From assembly GCA_016181895.1 (NCBI GenBank), contig JACOYL010000009.1:67346-100596 (forward strand): 33,251 nt of DNA, given 5' to 3'. The stretch comes from Candidatus Pacearchaeota archaeon (GTDB lineage: Archaea > Nanobdellota > Nanobdellia > Pacearchaeales > GW2011-AR1). Of this stretch, positions 23,535 through 31,990 are shown piece after piece (position 1 is the first letter of the stretch; each line of letters starts with the position of its first letter). Below the pieces are notes generated by a model. That model was not told the origin of the DNA. It ran no database searches and saw nothing but the letters and a program-made list of their open reading frames with translations. Made by a program: the position numbers and the translations under genes.

Positions 23535-23885
23535 TTATGAAGAGATTATTTTGTCCGGATTTCTTTTAACCGCTTTTTTGTACTCATCATACATCATCCA
23601 GAACCCCTCATTGCATTCAAGACAATGAAAATCAACTTCATTGGAATTTTTATCCAGCAGCCATTCAACGTAATTTGATTTGCATCCGGGACATTTTAAT
23701 TTTAAATCAAGTTCAATCCAATCAACGGGTTGACCTATTTTTTTGGGATCTAATTCTCCCGTTTTGAATCCTTTAATTATTTTTTCAAATTCCTCATAAG
23801 TTTCATCAGGCATATTTTCAAGGCTTTTTAGAACTCCGTCAGAGAATTTCACTTTCCATCTCTTATTTTTAATTTTTTTATTCAT
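23535..23885 (-). CDS. Zinc-ribbon protein of unknown function
   Basis: The 116-residue protein has an N-terminal part resembling a small RelE-type or adaptor fold (RWKVKFSDGVLKSLENMP). A zinc-ribbon-like C-terminal part follows with CPGC and CLEC about 20 residues apart. The ATG overlaps the stop of the epimerase gene by four bases (ATGA), so it is the second gene of that operon. Function unknown; nucleic-acid or protein binding through the zinc ribbon is possible. Confidence 0.72.
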   Translation of the reverse strand: MNKKIKNKRWKVKFSDGVLKSLENMPDETYEEFEKIIKGFKTGELDPKKIGQPVDWIELDLKLKCPGCKSNYVEWLLDKNSNEVDFHCLECNEGFWMMYDEYKKAVKRNPDKIISS

Positions 23886-24637
23886 TTCTCCCTCCTCTTT
23901 ATCTCCTCGCAGATTTCAAAAGCATCGTCTTCCGGATTGTAACCGACGAGTTCTTTTGTGAATTTCAAATCCATGTATTTTCTTTTGTTGTTGGAAATCC
24001 CAGATAGGATTCCGAATTTTATTTTTTCAGGGGCAAGAATGCATTTTGACAGAAGCTGAGCGAAATCCCTCTGGCTTATGACATAATCATAAAAATCCCT
24101 TGTGTAGCAGACAACCTCTCTTTCTTTGTCCGGAAGATAAGCGCCGATTCTTATGGCAAGACACGAAAGCCCTTTTTCCGAGAAAACATGGCAAAGAGCC
24201 TCGCCGAAAACTTTCGTGGCTCCGTAAAAAGTTATCGGCTTCGGAACGTCATCATGCTTTACTTCTTTTCCCAATTCATAGCCTCTTATCGAATGCACGC
24301 TGCTTGCAAAAACAACTCTTTTCACTTTTGAGTCCAAGGCAGCCTGGAAAACATTGTATGCTCCGATTAAATTGGGTTCAATCAGTTCTGAAAACTCTGC
24401 ATTTTGATTTGAATTCGCGGCAAGATTCACGACAACATCAATTTCTTTCATCGCTTTTTTCAAGCTTTCAATGTCTGAAAGATTGATTTTTCTCGATTCC
24501 AAATTATTTTCCGGTTTTGTCCTGTGGTATCCAAGAATTAATTCATAATCTTTTCTGTAATTCCTGAAATATTCTTCCAGAAAACCCGGTCCTATTCTTC
24601 CCGTGGCTCCGAGAACCAACACCTTCTTTTTTACCAT
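23882..24637 (-). CDS. NAD-dependent epimerase/dehydratase-type protein
   Basis: This 251-residue extended SDR has the dinucleotide motif GATGRIG (10-16), a Ser pair near 112-113, and Tyr138/Lys142 in YGATK. The chain is shorter than typical nucleotide-sugar epimerases (about 310) and closer to uronate dehydrogenase-like members. The substrate is probably a sugar or sugar acid, but this cannot be fixed. It is first in a two-gene operon with a zinc-ribbon protein. Confidence 0.85.
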   Translation of the reverse strand: MVKKKVLVLGATGRIGPGFLEEYFRNYRKDYELILGYHRTKPENNLESRKINLSDIESLKKAMKEIDVVVNLAANSNQNAEFSELIEPNLIGAYNVFQAALDSKVKRVVFASSVHSIRGYELGKEVKHDDVPKPITFYGATKVFGEALCHVFSEKGLSCLAIRIGAYLPDKEREVVCYTRDFYDYVISQRDFAQLLSKCILAPEKIKFGILSGISNNKRKYMDLKFTKELVGYNPEDDAFEICEEIKRREK

Positions 24638-24757
24638 AAATTTTTACAGAGAAACCAGATTATAAACCTTTCACTGAAAGATTTAAAAACTTCCAGATTG
24701 TTTATTTTGAGAGTTATAAGTCTCCCTTGGAGATTTAAAATTAAACAAGGAAAGAAA

Positions 24758-25243
24758 ATGATGAATAATAGACAAAAAAGTCAAGGGCTTTTTAGCAACG
24801 ATTTTTTTCCAAAAAATCATAAAGGACAATCGTGGATTGCTCTTGTGGTGATTCTTTTGGTTGTTGTTCTCGGCGTCGGATATTATGCTTTGAATTCCGA
24901 TTCAAGCGGAACAGGCAGGACAACGGGCGCGGTTACTTCTGGTTGCCAGATAATCGACGTCGCTGCAAGTTATCTTGTCGTCGGTCCTCAGGCATGCACG
25001 GGAACAAGCGCTGAATCCGCAACCTGCACAATTCAATTGCAGAACAAGGAATCCGTGACGATTTCAGCAAATCCGAAATTTGAATGCACGACTTCTTCGG
25101 GAAGTCAATTTGTTACTGCAAGCAAACAGTCTTTGACAGCCGACCAAGTGGGTTCATTCGCTGTAAGTTTCAACAACAATGGATTGGACTGGACATGCAC
25201 ATTGTACAACGCGCAGACGACAAAATCAGCAGAAGTTTGCTGA
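24758..25243 (+). CDS. Pilin-like secreted protein with class III-type signal
   Basis: The 161-residue protein starts at ATG 24758, after an aagga-like ribosome-binding site; an upstream in-frame TTG is rejected. K22-G23-Q24-S25 before a hydrophobic helix (25-45) fits the archaeal prepilin peptidase motif. The mature domain is Ser/Thr-rich and has six Cys, suggesting extracellular disulfides. It could be a pilin or a simple anchored surface protein. No assembly ATPase or peptidase gene is nearby. The VKOR/DsbA pair about 7 kb away could serve its disulfides. Confidence 0.65.
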   Translation: MMNNRQKSQGLFSNDFFPKNHKGQSWIALVVILLVVVLGVGYYALNSDSSGTGRTTGAVTSGCQIIDVAASYLVVGPQACTGTSAESATCTIQLQNKESVTISANPKFECTTSSGSQFVTASKQSLTADQVGSFAVSFNNNGLDWTCTLYNAQTTKSAEVC

Positions 25244-25324
25244 TAATTTTTATTTTATTTTTTGAAATTTTTTTGTTTCTGTTTACCTCATATAATTTTA
25301 TAAATGGAATATCGTGTAAACATT

Positions 25325-25906
25325 ATGGGTAAGTTGACAAATGCCGTTCTTGGTGCGGCTGCTTTGATTTCTGTCGCCGGAAGTTTGAGTGCGCAGGAAA
25401 ATCAGGAAAAATTTTATGATATCACATATCGCTCGGCAAACGGCGAGGGTTCTGGGGGAGGATATGCCTGTCTTGAAAATTACGCGGGTTTTCAAATGCA
25501 TTGTGTTCAATTAACTTTGAGTATGAGTATCGCAGATAATCTTGTTCTAGACCATCAAGGGAAATGGTACTTTACTCGCAAAAGAGAGCAAGGAGCAGAC
25601 CGTGTACTTATTTCCGACCCTGATTTATCTCCTGTTATTGAAGAGTATGAAACTTGGTTTTGGACAAAAGAGAGCCCTCCAGGAACTTTATATTACATTC
25701 CATTCAACAAAACCGCGCAAAAATCTTTCAGATGGGAAGAAGTAAGACGACCCGATGGGGGATTTGGAAAACTTTTCAAGAGTAGGGAAGAGTTCTGCAA
25801 GGGGGTTAGAAATGTTTGCAGAGATTTTAAAGATATGAAAAGATTGCCCCCATACAAAGTATTAACAAGGGGGCAATATGAAAATAAAGAATCACAAAAT
25901 TTCTAA
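25325..25906 (+). CDS. Secreted protein of unknown function
   Basis: This 193-residue protein starts with a signal peptide (1 to about 23, ending SLSAQ). ATG 25325 is chosen over ATG 25304 because a TATA box (ttttataaatgg, 25293-25304) is centred about 26 nt upstream, and because the signal peptide then begins at once. The mature part has Cys in CLENYAGFQMHC and in FCKGVRNVC and many aromatic residues. No family recognised. Confidence 0.68.
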   Translation: MGKLTNAVLGAAALISVAGSLSAQENQEKFYDITYRSANGEGSGGGYACLENYAGFQMHCVQLTLSMSIADNLVLDHQGKWYFTRKREQGADRVLISDPDLSPVIEEYETWFWTKESPPGTLYYIPFNKTAQKSFRWEEVRRPDGGFGKLFKSREEFCKGVRNVCRDFKDMKRLPPYKVLTRGQYENKESQNF

Positions 25907-25966
25907 ATCTTTCCAAATTTCTTCTTGCTTCACAATGTTTAAAAACTATTAACGATTGTTAACTTA

Positions 25967-27382
25967 ATGCAGACTGAAATTCGGGAAAAAGAGATTCTTG
26001 TGACAAGAGAAGTATATGATGTTTCCAACAAGGAGGATTTGACTTTCAAATCCAAGCCTGGAATCAATGAAGAGGTTGTTCGCGAAATCTCAAAACACAA
26101 ACAGGAACCGGAATGGATGCTTCAAAAAAGGCTTATCGGATTAAGGGTTTTCAACGAGCTTCCGACGCCGATATGGGGCCCGAATATTTTGGATTTGGAT
26201 TTGTCAAAGATACATTTTTTTATGCGTCCCAATGCAAAATCAAATGCGGAAAATTGGGCAGAGGTTCCGGAAGACATAAGAAAAACTTACGAGAAGCTTG
26301 GAATTCCCGAAGCCGAGAGAATAGCGCTTGCGGGAACAGGAGCCCAATATGAGTCTGAAGTTGTTTATCACAAATTGAAAGAGCAATGGGAAAAACTCGG
26401 CGTGATTTTCTTGGATTTCGACGAAGCAGTGAAAAAACATCCTGAAATCGTAAGAAAATATTTCATGAATTCCTGCGTTCCGATAAGATTGCACAAGTTC
26501 GCGGCTTTGCATGCGGCTGTCAACAGCGGCGGAACTTTTATTTACGTTCCAAAAAACGTGAAGATAGACATGCCTTTGCAAGCATATTTTAGGATGAATG
26601 CGCGAAGCGGCGGGCAATTCGAGCACACATTAATCATTGCAGACGAAGGTTCTGAAATTCATTACATAGAAGGCTGCTCTGCGCCAAGATATATTGAAAA
26701 CTCTTTGCATGCGGGATGCGTTGAAATTCATGTTCTGAAAAATGCCAGAGTGCGTTACAGCAGCATTGAAAACTGGAGCAGAAACACTTACAATCTAAAC
26801 ACAAAGCGTGCAATTGTTTATGAGAATGGAATTATGGAATGGGTTAACGGAAATCTTGGATCTCGGGTTACGATGTTGTATCCCTGTTCTGTTCTCAGAG
26901 GAAAAGGAGCAAGAACAGATTATCTTGGAATTGCATACGCGGGACAGGAACAGCATCAGGACACTGGTTGCAAAGTTTATCATCTTGCTCCAAACACAAG
27001 TTCAAACATTATAAGCAAGGGAATTTCAAAAAACGGCGGAATCTCAAGTTATCGCGGTTTGGTGGAAATTAAAAAAGGAGCCATAGGTTCTAAGTCAAGC
27101 ACGAGGTGCGACGGCTTGATGCTCGACGATATAAGCAAATCAACAACGTTTCCAAGCATGAATGTCCAGGAAAGCGACGTGACAGCTTCGCATGAAGCAG
27201 CGGTTGGAAAAGTCGGGGAAGACCAATTGTTTTATTTGATGTCGCGCGGCTTGTCTGAATCTGAAGCGACAAAATTAATAGTCTCTGGTTTTATAGAACC
27301 GATTGTGAAAGAACTTCCTTTGGAATACGCCGTTGAGCTTAACAGATTAATTGAACTTGAAATAGAAAATTCTGTCTGCTAA
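25967..27382 (+). CDS. sufB: Fe-S cluster assembly scaffold protein SufB
   Basis: The 471-residue protein is the SUF scaffold, on which clusters are built together with SufC. It shows the family's conserved region YVPKNVKIDMPLQAYFR, the right-handed beta-helix core, RCDGLMLDD with the conserved cluster-assembly Cys, and ASHEAAVGKV near the end. Length is normal. It is the first gene of the suf operon. TATA box gtttaaaaac (25938-25947) is about 25 nt before ATG 25967. No SufD is present, so SufB may act as a homodimer. Confidence 0.96.
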   Translation: MQTEIREKEILVTREVYDVSNKEDLTFKSKPGINEEVVREISKHKQEPEWMLQKRLIGLRVFNELPTPIWGPNILDLDLSKIHFFMRPNAKSNAENWAEVPEDIRKTYEKLGIPEAERIALAGTGAQYESEVVYHKLKEQWEKLGVIFLDFDEAVKKHPEIVRKYFMNSCVPIRLHKFAALHAAVNSGGTFIYVPKNVKIDMPLQAYFRMNARSGGQFEHTLIIADEGSEIHYIEGCSAPRYIENSLHAGCVEIHVLKNARVRYSSIENWSRNTYNLNTKRAIVYENGIMEWVNGNLGSRVTMLYPCSVLRGKGARTDYLGIAYAGQEQHQDTGCKVYHLAPNTSSNIISKGISKNGGISSYRGLVEIKKGAIGSKSSTRCDGLMLDDISKSTTFPSMNVQESDVTASHEAAVGKVGEDQLFYLMSRGLSESEATKLIVSGFIEPIVKELPLEYAVELNRLIELEIENSVC

Positions 27383-27403
27383 CTAAATTATCTTAATCTA
27401 AAA

Positions 27404-27703
27404 ATGTCGGAAAAACTTACTAAAAAACACGCCGTCTCTGCGTTGAAAAAAGTCACGGATCCTGAATTGGGTTTGGACATATACACTTTGGAATTGATTT
27501 ACGACATAAATCTGAAAGATGACGATTCTGTTGTTATAAAAATGACTTTAACAAGTCCCATGTGTCCTTACGGGCCCTCGCTGATGAATGATGTGAAAGA
27601 CAAGTTGAAACAAAAGGGTTTCAAGAACCCGGAAATAGATTTGGTTTTCGAGCCCATTTGGGAACCGAGCGAAAAAGTTAAAATGCTTCTTGGTTTGCAA
27701 TGA
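27404..27703 (+). CDS. DUF59/MIP18-family Fe-S protein (SufT-like)
   Basis: The 99-residue protein has VTDPELGLDIYTLELIYDI at residues 17-35 and TSPMCPYGP around 50-58. These are the DUF59 signatures found in proteins that help mature or deliver Fe-S clusters. It lies 21 nt after sufB and one base before the NUDIX start. The Cys in the CPYGP loop is the likely functional residue. Confidence 0.9.
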   Translation: MSEKLTKKHAVSALKKVTDPELGLDIYTLELIYDINLKDDDSVVIKMTLTSPMCPYGPSLMNDVKDKLKQKGFKNPEIDLVFEPIWEPSEKVKMLLGLQ

Positions 27704-27704
27704 A

Positions 27705-28220
27705 ATGGCTGATGAATTGGTTGATGTTGTTAATGAACAAGACGAGATAATTGGAAAAGAATGGAAAAGTGTTTGTCACAAGGAAGGAATTTTACACAGA
27801 ATTGCGGCTGTTTTTATCTTTAACGATAAAGGCGAGCTTTTGTTGCAGAAAAGGTCAACGAAAAAATCCATCGGTTCTGGATTATATGATTATTCCGCTT
27901 CAGGACATATTGGTGCTGGAGAGAGTTATAAAGATGGAGCAAGAAAAGAATTGAATGAAGAATTAGGAATTGATACAAAATTGAAAGAATTTTCAGGAAG
28001 GATTAAAACTGAGAATTTTCGAGAAGAAGGGGTTAATATTAAACATCATATAACTTTATTTGTTGGGTATAACAACGGTCCATTCAATATCCAAAAAGAA
28101 GAATTGGATTCTGTTGCTTTTTTTGATTTGGGAAATATTGAAAAAATGATTTTAAGAAACCCGGAAAAATTTACTATGGGTTTTAAGCTTGGATTTAAAT
28201 CTTATATGGAGAAAAAATGA
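27705..28220 (+). CDS. NUDIX hydrolase, isopentenyl-diphosphate isomerase-like
   Basis: The 171-residue protein carries a Nudix box, GHIGAGE followed by ARKELNEELGI, with Lys in place of the usual Arg before the first Glu. The N-terminal DVVNEQDEIIGKEWKSVCH and HRIAAVFIFND resemble IPP isomerase or related YfcD-type members. It would hydrolyse a nucleotide-type diphosphate or isomerise IPP; the sequence does not decide. ATG 27705 is one base after the DUF59 stop, and it overlaps sufS by four bases. A NUDIX gene in a suf operon is unusual. Confidence 0.85.
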   Translation: MADELVDVVNEQDEIIGKEWKSVCHKEGILHRIAAVFIFNDKGELLLQKRSTKKSIGSGLYDYSASGHIGAGESYKDGARKELNEELGIDTKLKEFSGRIKTENFREEGVNIKHHITLFVGYNNGPFNIQKEELDSVAFFDLGNIEKMILRNPEKFTMGFKLGFKSYMEKK

Positions 28221-29440
28221 TTATCAACAACGACGTCGCAAAAAAATTGAAAAAAGATTTTCCCATTTTCAAAAACAATCCTAAATTGATTTATCTTGAC
28301 AACGGAGCCACGACGCAAAAGCCGAATCGGGTCATAAACACGATAAAGGAATTCTATGAAAAATACAATGCAAATGTAGCAAGAGGATTTTATAAACAAT
28401 CTCAGATTGCCATGGAACAGTATCAAAATGCTCGCAGAATTGTGGCAAAGTTCATAAATGCCGAAGCGGAAGAAATAATTTTCACTCATAATGCGACGGA
28501 TTCGATAAACTCTGTTGCTTATGCGATTGAATCAATTATTCCTGAGGGAAGGGATGAAATTGTTCTCACGGAAATGGAGCATCATTCTAACCTGATTCCT
28601 TGGCAGCAATTGGCTTTCAGGTCAGGATTCAAATTAAAATTTATCAAAATAAAAGACGATTTCACTCTTGATTTGCAAGATGCACAGGAAAAAATAACAA
28701 AGAAGACGGCGATTGTCTCTCTCACGCATGTTTCAAATTCCCTTGGAACGATAAATCCTGTTGAAGAAATTGTAAAGATTGCAAAATCTCTTGGGGTTTT
28801 AACTTTGATTGACGCGACGCAAAGCGTTCCCCATATGAAAGTCGACGTCGGGAAAATTGGTTCTGATTTTCTTGTTTTCTCGGGACACAAGATGCTCGGA
28901 CCTACAGGAGTGGGAGTTCTATATGGAAAAAGAGAACTTTTGGAAAAAATGCAACCATTTAATTTCGGCGGAGGAATGATAAAATCCGTGTCCAAAGAAT
29001 CCTCAGAATTTGCGGATTTGCCTGAAAAATTCGAGGCTGGAACTCCGAACATTGCCGGCGCGGTTGCTCTTGCAGAAGCAATAACTTACATTGACAAAAT
29101 CGGCGTTGATAACATTCACAGATGGGAAAGCGAATTGATGAAATATTTGATTGAAAGTTTGAAGAAAGTCGGAGACATTGTTCTTTACAATGTGGGATTG
29201 AAAAACACTTCTGGAATCTTGTCTTTTAACATAAAAGGAATCCACGCCCACGATGTTGCTTCAATTTTGGATTCATACGATGTGGCAGTAAGAGCAGGAC
29301 ATCATTGCTGCATGCCTTTGATGAAGCGTCTTGGAATTCCGGGAACAGTGAGGGCAAGCTTTTATTTTTACAATACTTACGAGGACATTGACAAATTTGT
29401 GGAAGCGGTAAAGAAAACCAAGGAGAAATTTGGAAGATGA
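28217..29440 (+). CDS. sufS: Cysteine desulfurase SufS
   Basis: This 407-residue PLP enzyme removes sulfur from cysteine for Fe-S clusters. It has the PLP-binding lysine in FSGHKMLGPTGVG (about residue 225) and the catalytic Cys loop RAGHHCCMPLM near the C-terminus. Other conserved parts are YLDNGATTQKP and EMEHHSNLIPW. The length is normal for the SufS class. The start overlaps the NUDIX stop and the end overlaps the next unknown gene, both by four bases, so the cluster is tightly coupled. Confidence 0.97.
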   Translation: MIINNDVAKKLKKDFPIFKNNPKLIYLDNGATTQKPNRVINTIKEFYEKYNANVARGFYKQSQIAMEQYQNARRIVAKFINAEAEEIIFTHNATDSINSVAYAIESIIPEGRDEIVLTEMEHHSNLIPWQQLAFRSGFKLKFIKIKDDFTLDLQDAQEKITKKTAIVSLTHVSNSLGTINPVEEIVKIAKSLGVLTLIDATQSVPHMKVDVGKIGSDFLVFSGHKMLGPTGVGVLYGKRELLEKMQPFNFGGGMIKSVSKESSEFADLPEKFEAGTPNIAGAVALAEAITYIDKIGVDNIHRWESELMKYLIESLKKVGDIVLYNVGLKNTSGILSFNIKGIHAHDVASILDSYDVAVRAGHHCCMPLMKRLGIPGTVRASFYFYNTYEDIDKFVEAVKKTKEKFGR

Positions 29441-29817
29441 ATTTAATTGAAACAAAAAAATATGAACGATTTAGAACAGAATTTTATATAACTCCAAAAG
29501 TCAATAAATTTCTGAAGAATAATAACGTTAATTATGATGAAATTTTAGAAGATGATTTTCATTGGTATGAACATTCTTTATTTGAACAAGTTGATGAAAA
29601 TGATGATGGAATTCCTGATGAAAAATTTGGAAAAAAATTCAAAGTAATATATTACGGAATTGTAATAAAATGGATTGATAAAAAACCAGAAGGATTTGAG
29701 GATAAATTTAAATATGATAAGAAGAAACTCATTTCTGATTGGATAAGAACCGTAGCACAAACCTTAAATCATAAGTCCTTTGCAATTAAATATAAGATTT
29801 TAATGAAGGAAATTTAA
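29437..29817 (+). CDS. Unknown protein in the suf operon (126 aa)
   Basis: ATG 29437 overlaps the sufS stop (ATGA). The protein is A/T-rich and charged, with VDENDDGIPDE in the middle, resembling a calcium-binding loop but lacking the full pattern. There are many Lys and aromatic residues and no Cys, so direct cluster binding is unlikely. No family recognised. Its composition differs from the neighbouring suf genes, so it may be a late insertion. Confidence 0.65.
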   Translation: MNLIETKKYERFRTEFYITPKVNKFLKNNNVNYDEILEDDFHWYEHSLFEQVDENDDGIPDEKFGKKFKVIYYGIVIKWIDKKPEGFEDKFKYDKKKLISDWIRTVAQTLNHKSFAIKYKILMKEI

Positions 29818-29833
29818 ACAAAATAAAAAATTC

Positions 29834-29890
29834 AAAAAACCCGACCGCTCTGAAAGAGCGCCTCACTTTGCGAGGTTCGTCGGGTTTTTT
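29834..29890. other. Three-way-junction RNA structure inside the suf operon
   Basis: AAAAAACCCGAC (29834-29845) pairs perfectly with GTCGGGTTTTTT (29879-29890). Inside, CGCTCT-GAA-AGAGCG (29846-29860) and CCTC...GAGG (29861-29875) form two hairpins. The T-run after the outer stem resembles an intrinsic terminator and would work on either strand. It could terminate or attenuate transcription before sufU, or be an RNA processing site. It occupies most of the 85-nt gap. Confidence 0.6.
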
Positions 29891-29902
29891 CCTAACAAAA
29901 AA

Positions 29903-30307
29903 ATGACCGACTCAAATTTTCCCGAGAGAATGTACAAGGAACACATTCTTGAATTGTACAAAAGCCCTGAAAATTTCGGCATCTTGGAAAATGCGACGCA
30001 CAAGCACACCGAAACAAATGCGTCGTGCGGCGACGAATTTACGATGCAGTTCATAATTGAAGACGGAAAAATTAAAGACGTGAAATTCTACGGAAGCGGC
30101 TGCGTGATGAGCACGGTTTCAGCATCTTTATTAACCTCCAAGATAAAAGGCATGGAAATGGAAGAGGCAAAAAATCTCTCTCGCGACGACGTCTTGGATT
30201 TGCTGAAAATAAAAGTCAACCCCGGAAGAATAAAATGCGTTCTTCTTCCTCTCTACGCGGTTAAAAATGCGATTACGCATACGCATCGCGAGACACTGAA
30301 AATATAA
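29903..30307 (+). CDS. sufU: SufU/IscU-like Fe-S scaffold or sulfur-transfer protein
   Basis: The 134-residue protein has the three conserved Cys and the Asp of the IscU/SufU fold: Cys42 and Asp44 in SCGDEF, Cys67 in GSGCVMSTVSAS, and Cys112 in RIKCVLLPL. Members either hold a nascent cluster or carry sulfur from SufS. It restarts the suf operon after the hairpin and is one base from sufC. Confidence 0.93.
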   Translation: MTDSNFPERMYKEHILELYKSPENFGILENATHKHTETNASCGDEFTMQFIIEDGKIKDVKFYGSGCVMSTVSASLLTSKIKGMEMEEAKNLSRDDVLDLLKIKVNPGRIKCVLLPLYAVKNAITHTHRETLKI

Positions 30308-30308
30308 A

Positions 30309-31037
30309 ATGCCGTTCCTGGAAATAAAAAATCTGAATGTGAATGTCGAGGGAAAAGAGATAATTAAAAATCTGAATCTGAATCTTGAAAAAGGAAAAAT
30401 CTATGCTTTGATGGGCCCGAATGGAAGCGGAAAATCAACACTTTCGCAGGTTTTGATAGGAAATCCCAAATACAATTTTTCGGGAGAAATATTTTTTGAG
30501 AATGAGGATATTTCAAATTTAAAGCCGAATGAAAGGGCAAAAAAGGGATTGTTTCTTTCTTTCCAGTATCCTGTTGAAATTTCCGGAATAACGATTTCGA
30601 ATTTCCTGAAAACAGCATTGAATTCATTAAAAGGAAAAAAAATCTCGCCGATAGAATTTTGGAACATTCTTGACAAGCATTCTAAAAAATTAAATATTGA
30701 CAAAACTTTTCTCTCACGATTTTTGAACGAAGGATTTTCCGGCGGTGAAAAGAAAAAGGCGGAAATTCTACAAATGCTGATTTTGAATCCAAAACTCGCG
30801 ATTCTTGACGAAACAGACTCCGGCTTGGACATAGATTCATTAAGAACAGTTGCCGAAGGAATAAAAAATTTTGCCGACAAGGACAAGACTGTTCTGTTGA
30901 TAACCCATTACAAAAGAATTCTTGAATATGTAAAACCAGATAAAATATTCATCATGAAACGCGGAAAAATAATAACCGAAGGAGGTTCCGAATTAATAGA
31001 CGAACTTGAAAAAAAAGGCTATGAAGGATTAAAATGA
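30309..31037 (+). CDS. sufC: Fe-S assembly ATPase SufC
   Basis: The 242-residue ABC-type ATPase has Walker A GPNGSGKST (36-44), the signature SGGEKKKAE (about 144-152) and Walker B LAILDETDSGLD (about 164-175). It partners SufB in cluster assembly and is soluble, with no membrane segment. Length is normal. Its end overlaps the next gene by four bases. Confidence 0.96.
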   Translation: MPFLEIKNLNVNVEGKEIIKNLNLNLEKGKIYALMGPNGSGKSTLSQVLIGNPKYNFSGEIFFENEDISNLKPNERAKKGLFLSFQYPVEISGITISNFLKTALNSLKGKKISPIEFWNILDKHSKKLNIDKTFLSRFLNEGFSGGEKKKAEILQMLILNPKLAILDETDSGLDIDSLRTVAEGIKNFADKDKTVLLITHYKRILEYVKPDKIFIMKRGKIITEGGSELIDELEKKGYEGLK

Positions 31038-31732
31038 TATCTGTTTTCAGTTCCGAGGTTTTGGAAATAAAAAATCTCGAAGGAAACGTAAAAATTTTAA
31101 AACTTTTCGTGCCTGAAAATTTTGTTTTCAAGGCAGGACAATATGTTTCAATATCCGTGCCTTTTCATGGAAAAAAATTAAGGCGTCCTTACTCAATTGC
31201 CTCGCCTCCTGGAAAAAATGGATTCATAGAATTGTGCATCAAAATTGTTGACGGGCTTGCATCAAATTATGTAAAAACCCTTTCCGAAGGGGATGAAATA
31301 GAATTATTCGGTCCTCTTGGAAAATTCGTTTTTGAAGAATCGTCAAAAAACAAGGACGTTGTTTTCGTTTCAGCAGGCACTGGAGTCACTCCTTTTGTGA
31401 GCATGATTCCTAATTTATTGGAAAACGGGTTCAAAAACAAGATAATACTTATAAAGGGATTCCGTTACGAAGAAAATATTTTGTATGACAAGGAATTTTC
31501 TGAATTAAGAAAAAAGTGTTCAAACTTTGAATTTCACGATGTTTTAAGCCGTCCTAAAAATCCTGCTTATAAAAACAAGGGATACGTGCAGGATTTTCTT
31601 GAAAAATTTGTTCCAAAAGAAAATTGCGACATTTATATCTGCGGCTTGTCTCCGATGATAAATTCCGTGAAGGAAAAATCCTTGTCTTTGGGAATTCCCG
31701 AGAACAGGATTTTTTTCGAGAAGTATGATTAA
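31034..31732 (+). CDS. Ferredoxin/flavodoxin-NADP reductase-type flavoprotein
   Basis: The 232-residue protein has the FAD-binding RPYS (51-54) and the NAD(P)-binding SAGTGVTPF (113-121), followed by an ICGLSPM nucleotide-site motif. There is no extra Fe-S Cys set, unlike PyrK or benzoate dioxygenase reductases. It overlaps sufC by four bases, so it may supply electrons for cluster assembly. It is the last gene of the suf operon. Confidence 0.88.
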   Translation: MISVFSSEVLEIKNLEGNVKILKLFVPENFVFKAGQYVSISVPFHGKKLRRPYSIASPPGKNGFIELCIKIVDGLASNYVKTLSEGDEIELFGPLGKFVFEESSKNKDVVFVSAGTGVTPFVSMIPNLLENGFKNKIILIKGFRYEENILYDKEFSELRKKCSNFEFHDVLSRPKNPAYKNKGYVQDFLEKFVPKENCDIYICGLSPMINSVKEKSLSLGIPENRIFFEKYD

Positions 31733-31734
31733 TC

Positions 31735-31864
31735 CCATCCGCCAACTTCCAACTGCCTGCCCAAAGAAACCAGTATTAACTCACAAACAACTTTTATCAA
31801 CTCCATCAAATATTAATTTTCATTAAAGTTTTTTTACATTAACCTTTTTGTTAAGCGGAGCGCT
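31735..31864. repeat. Diverged intergenic repeat, single unit
   Basis: One unit of the family lies between the flavoprotein gene and the VKOR gene: a C-rich start, aaaccagtattaactcacaa, aacttttatcaactccatca and tttttttacattaacctttt. It ends in a perfect small hairpin, AAGCG-gag-CGCTT (31852-31864). The other arrays are also followed by AGCG-rich sequence. Confidence 0.6.
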
Positions 31865-31933
31865 TTTCCTTGGATTTCACATGTAGTGACCATATTCAAA
31901 AATGTTTTTAAACGATTTTTTCCTTTTCATAAA

Positions 31934-31990
31934 ATGCTTAAACTAAAATTGATGATTTTGTTAAAATCATTTTCTGACGAAAATGCTTAA
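31934..31990 (+). CDS. Possible 18-codon leader peptide of VKOR
   Basis: The frame MLKLKLMILLKSFSDENA overlaps the start of the VKOR gene by eight bases. aaaatgcttaaa is repeated at its start (31931-31942) and at the VKOR start (31980-31991). The TATA box tttttaaac (31905-31913) points to a transcript starting at 31934, so this short frame would be leaderless and VKOR translation would follow its stop. It may equally be a duplicated start region. Confidence 0.3.
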   Translation: MLKLKLMILLKSFSDENA

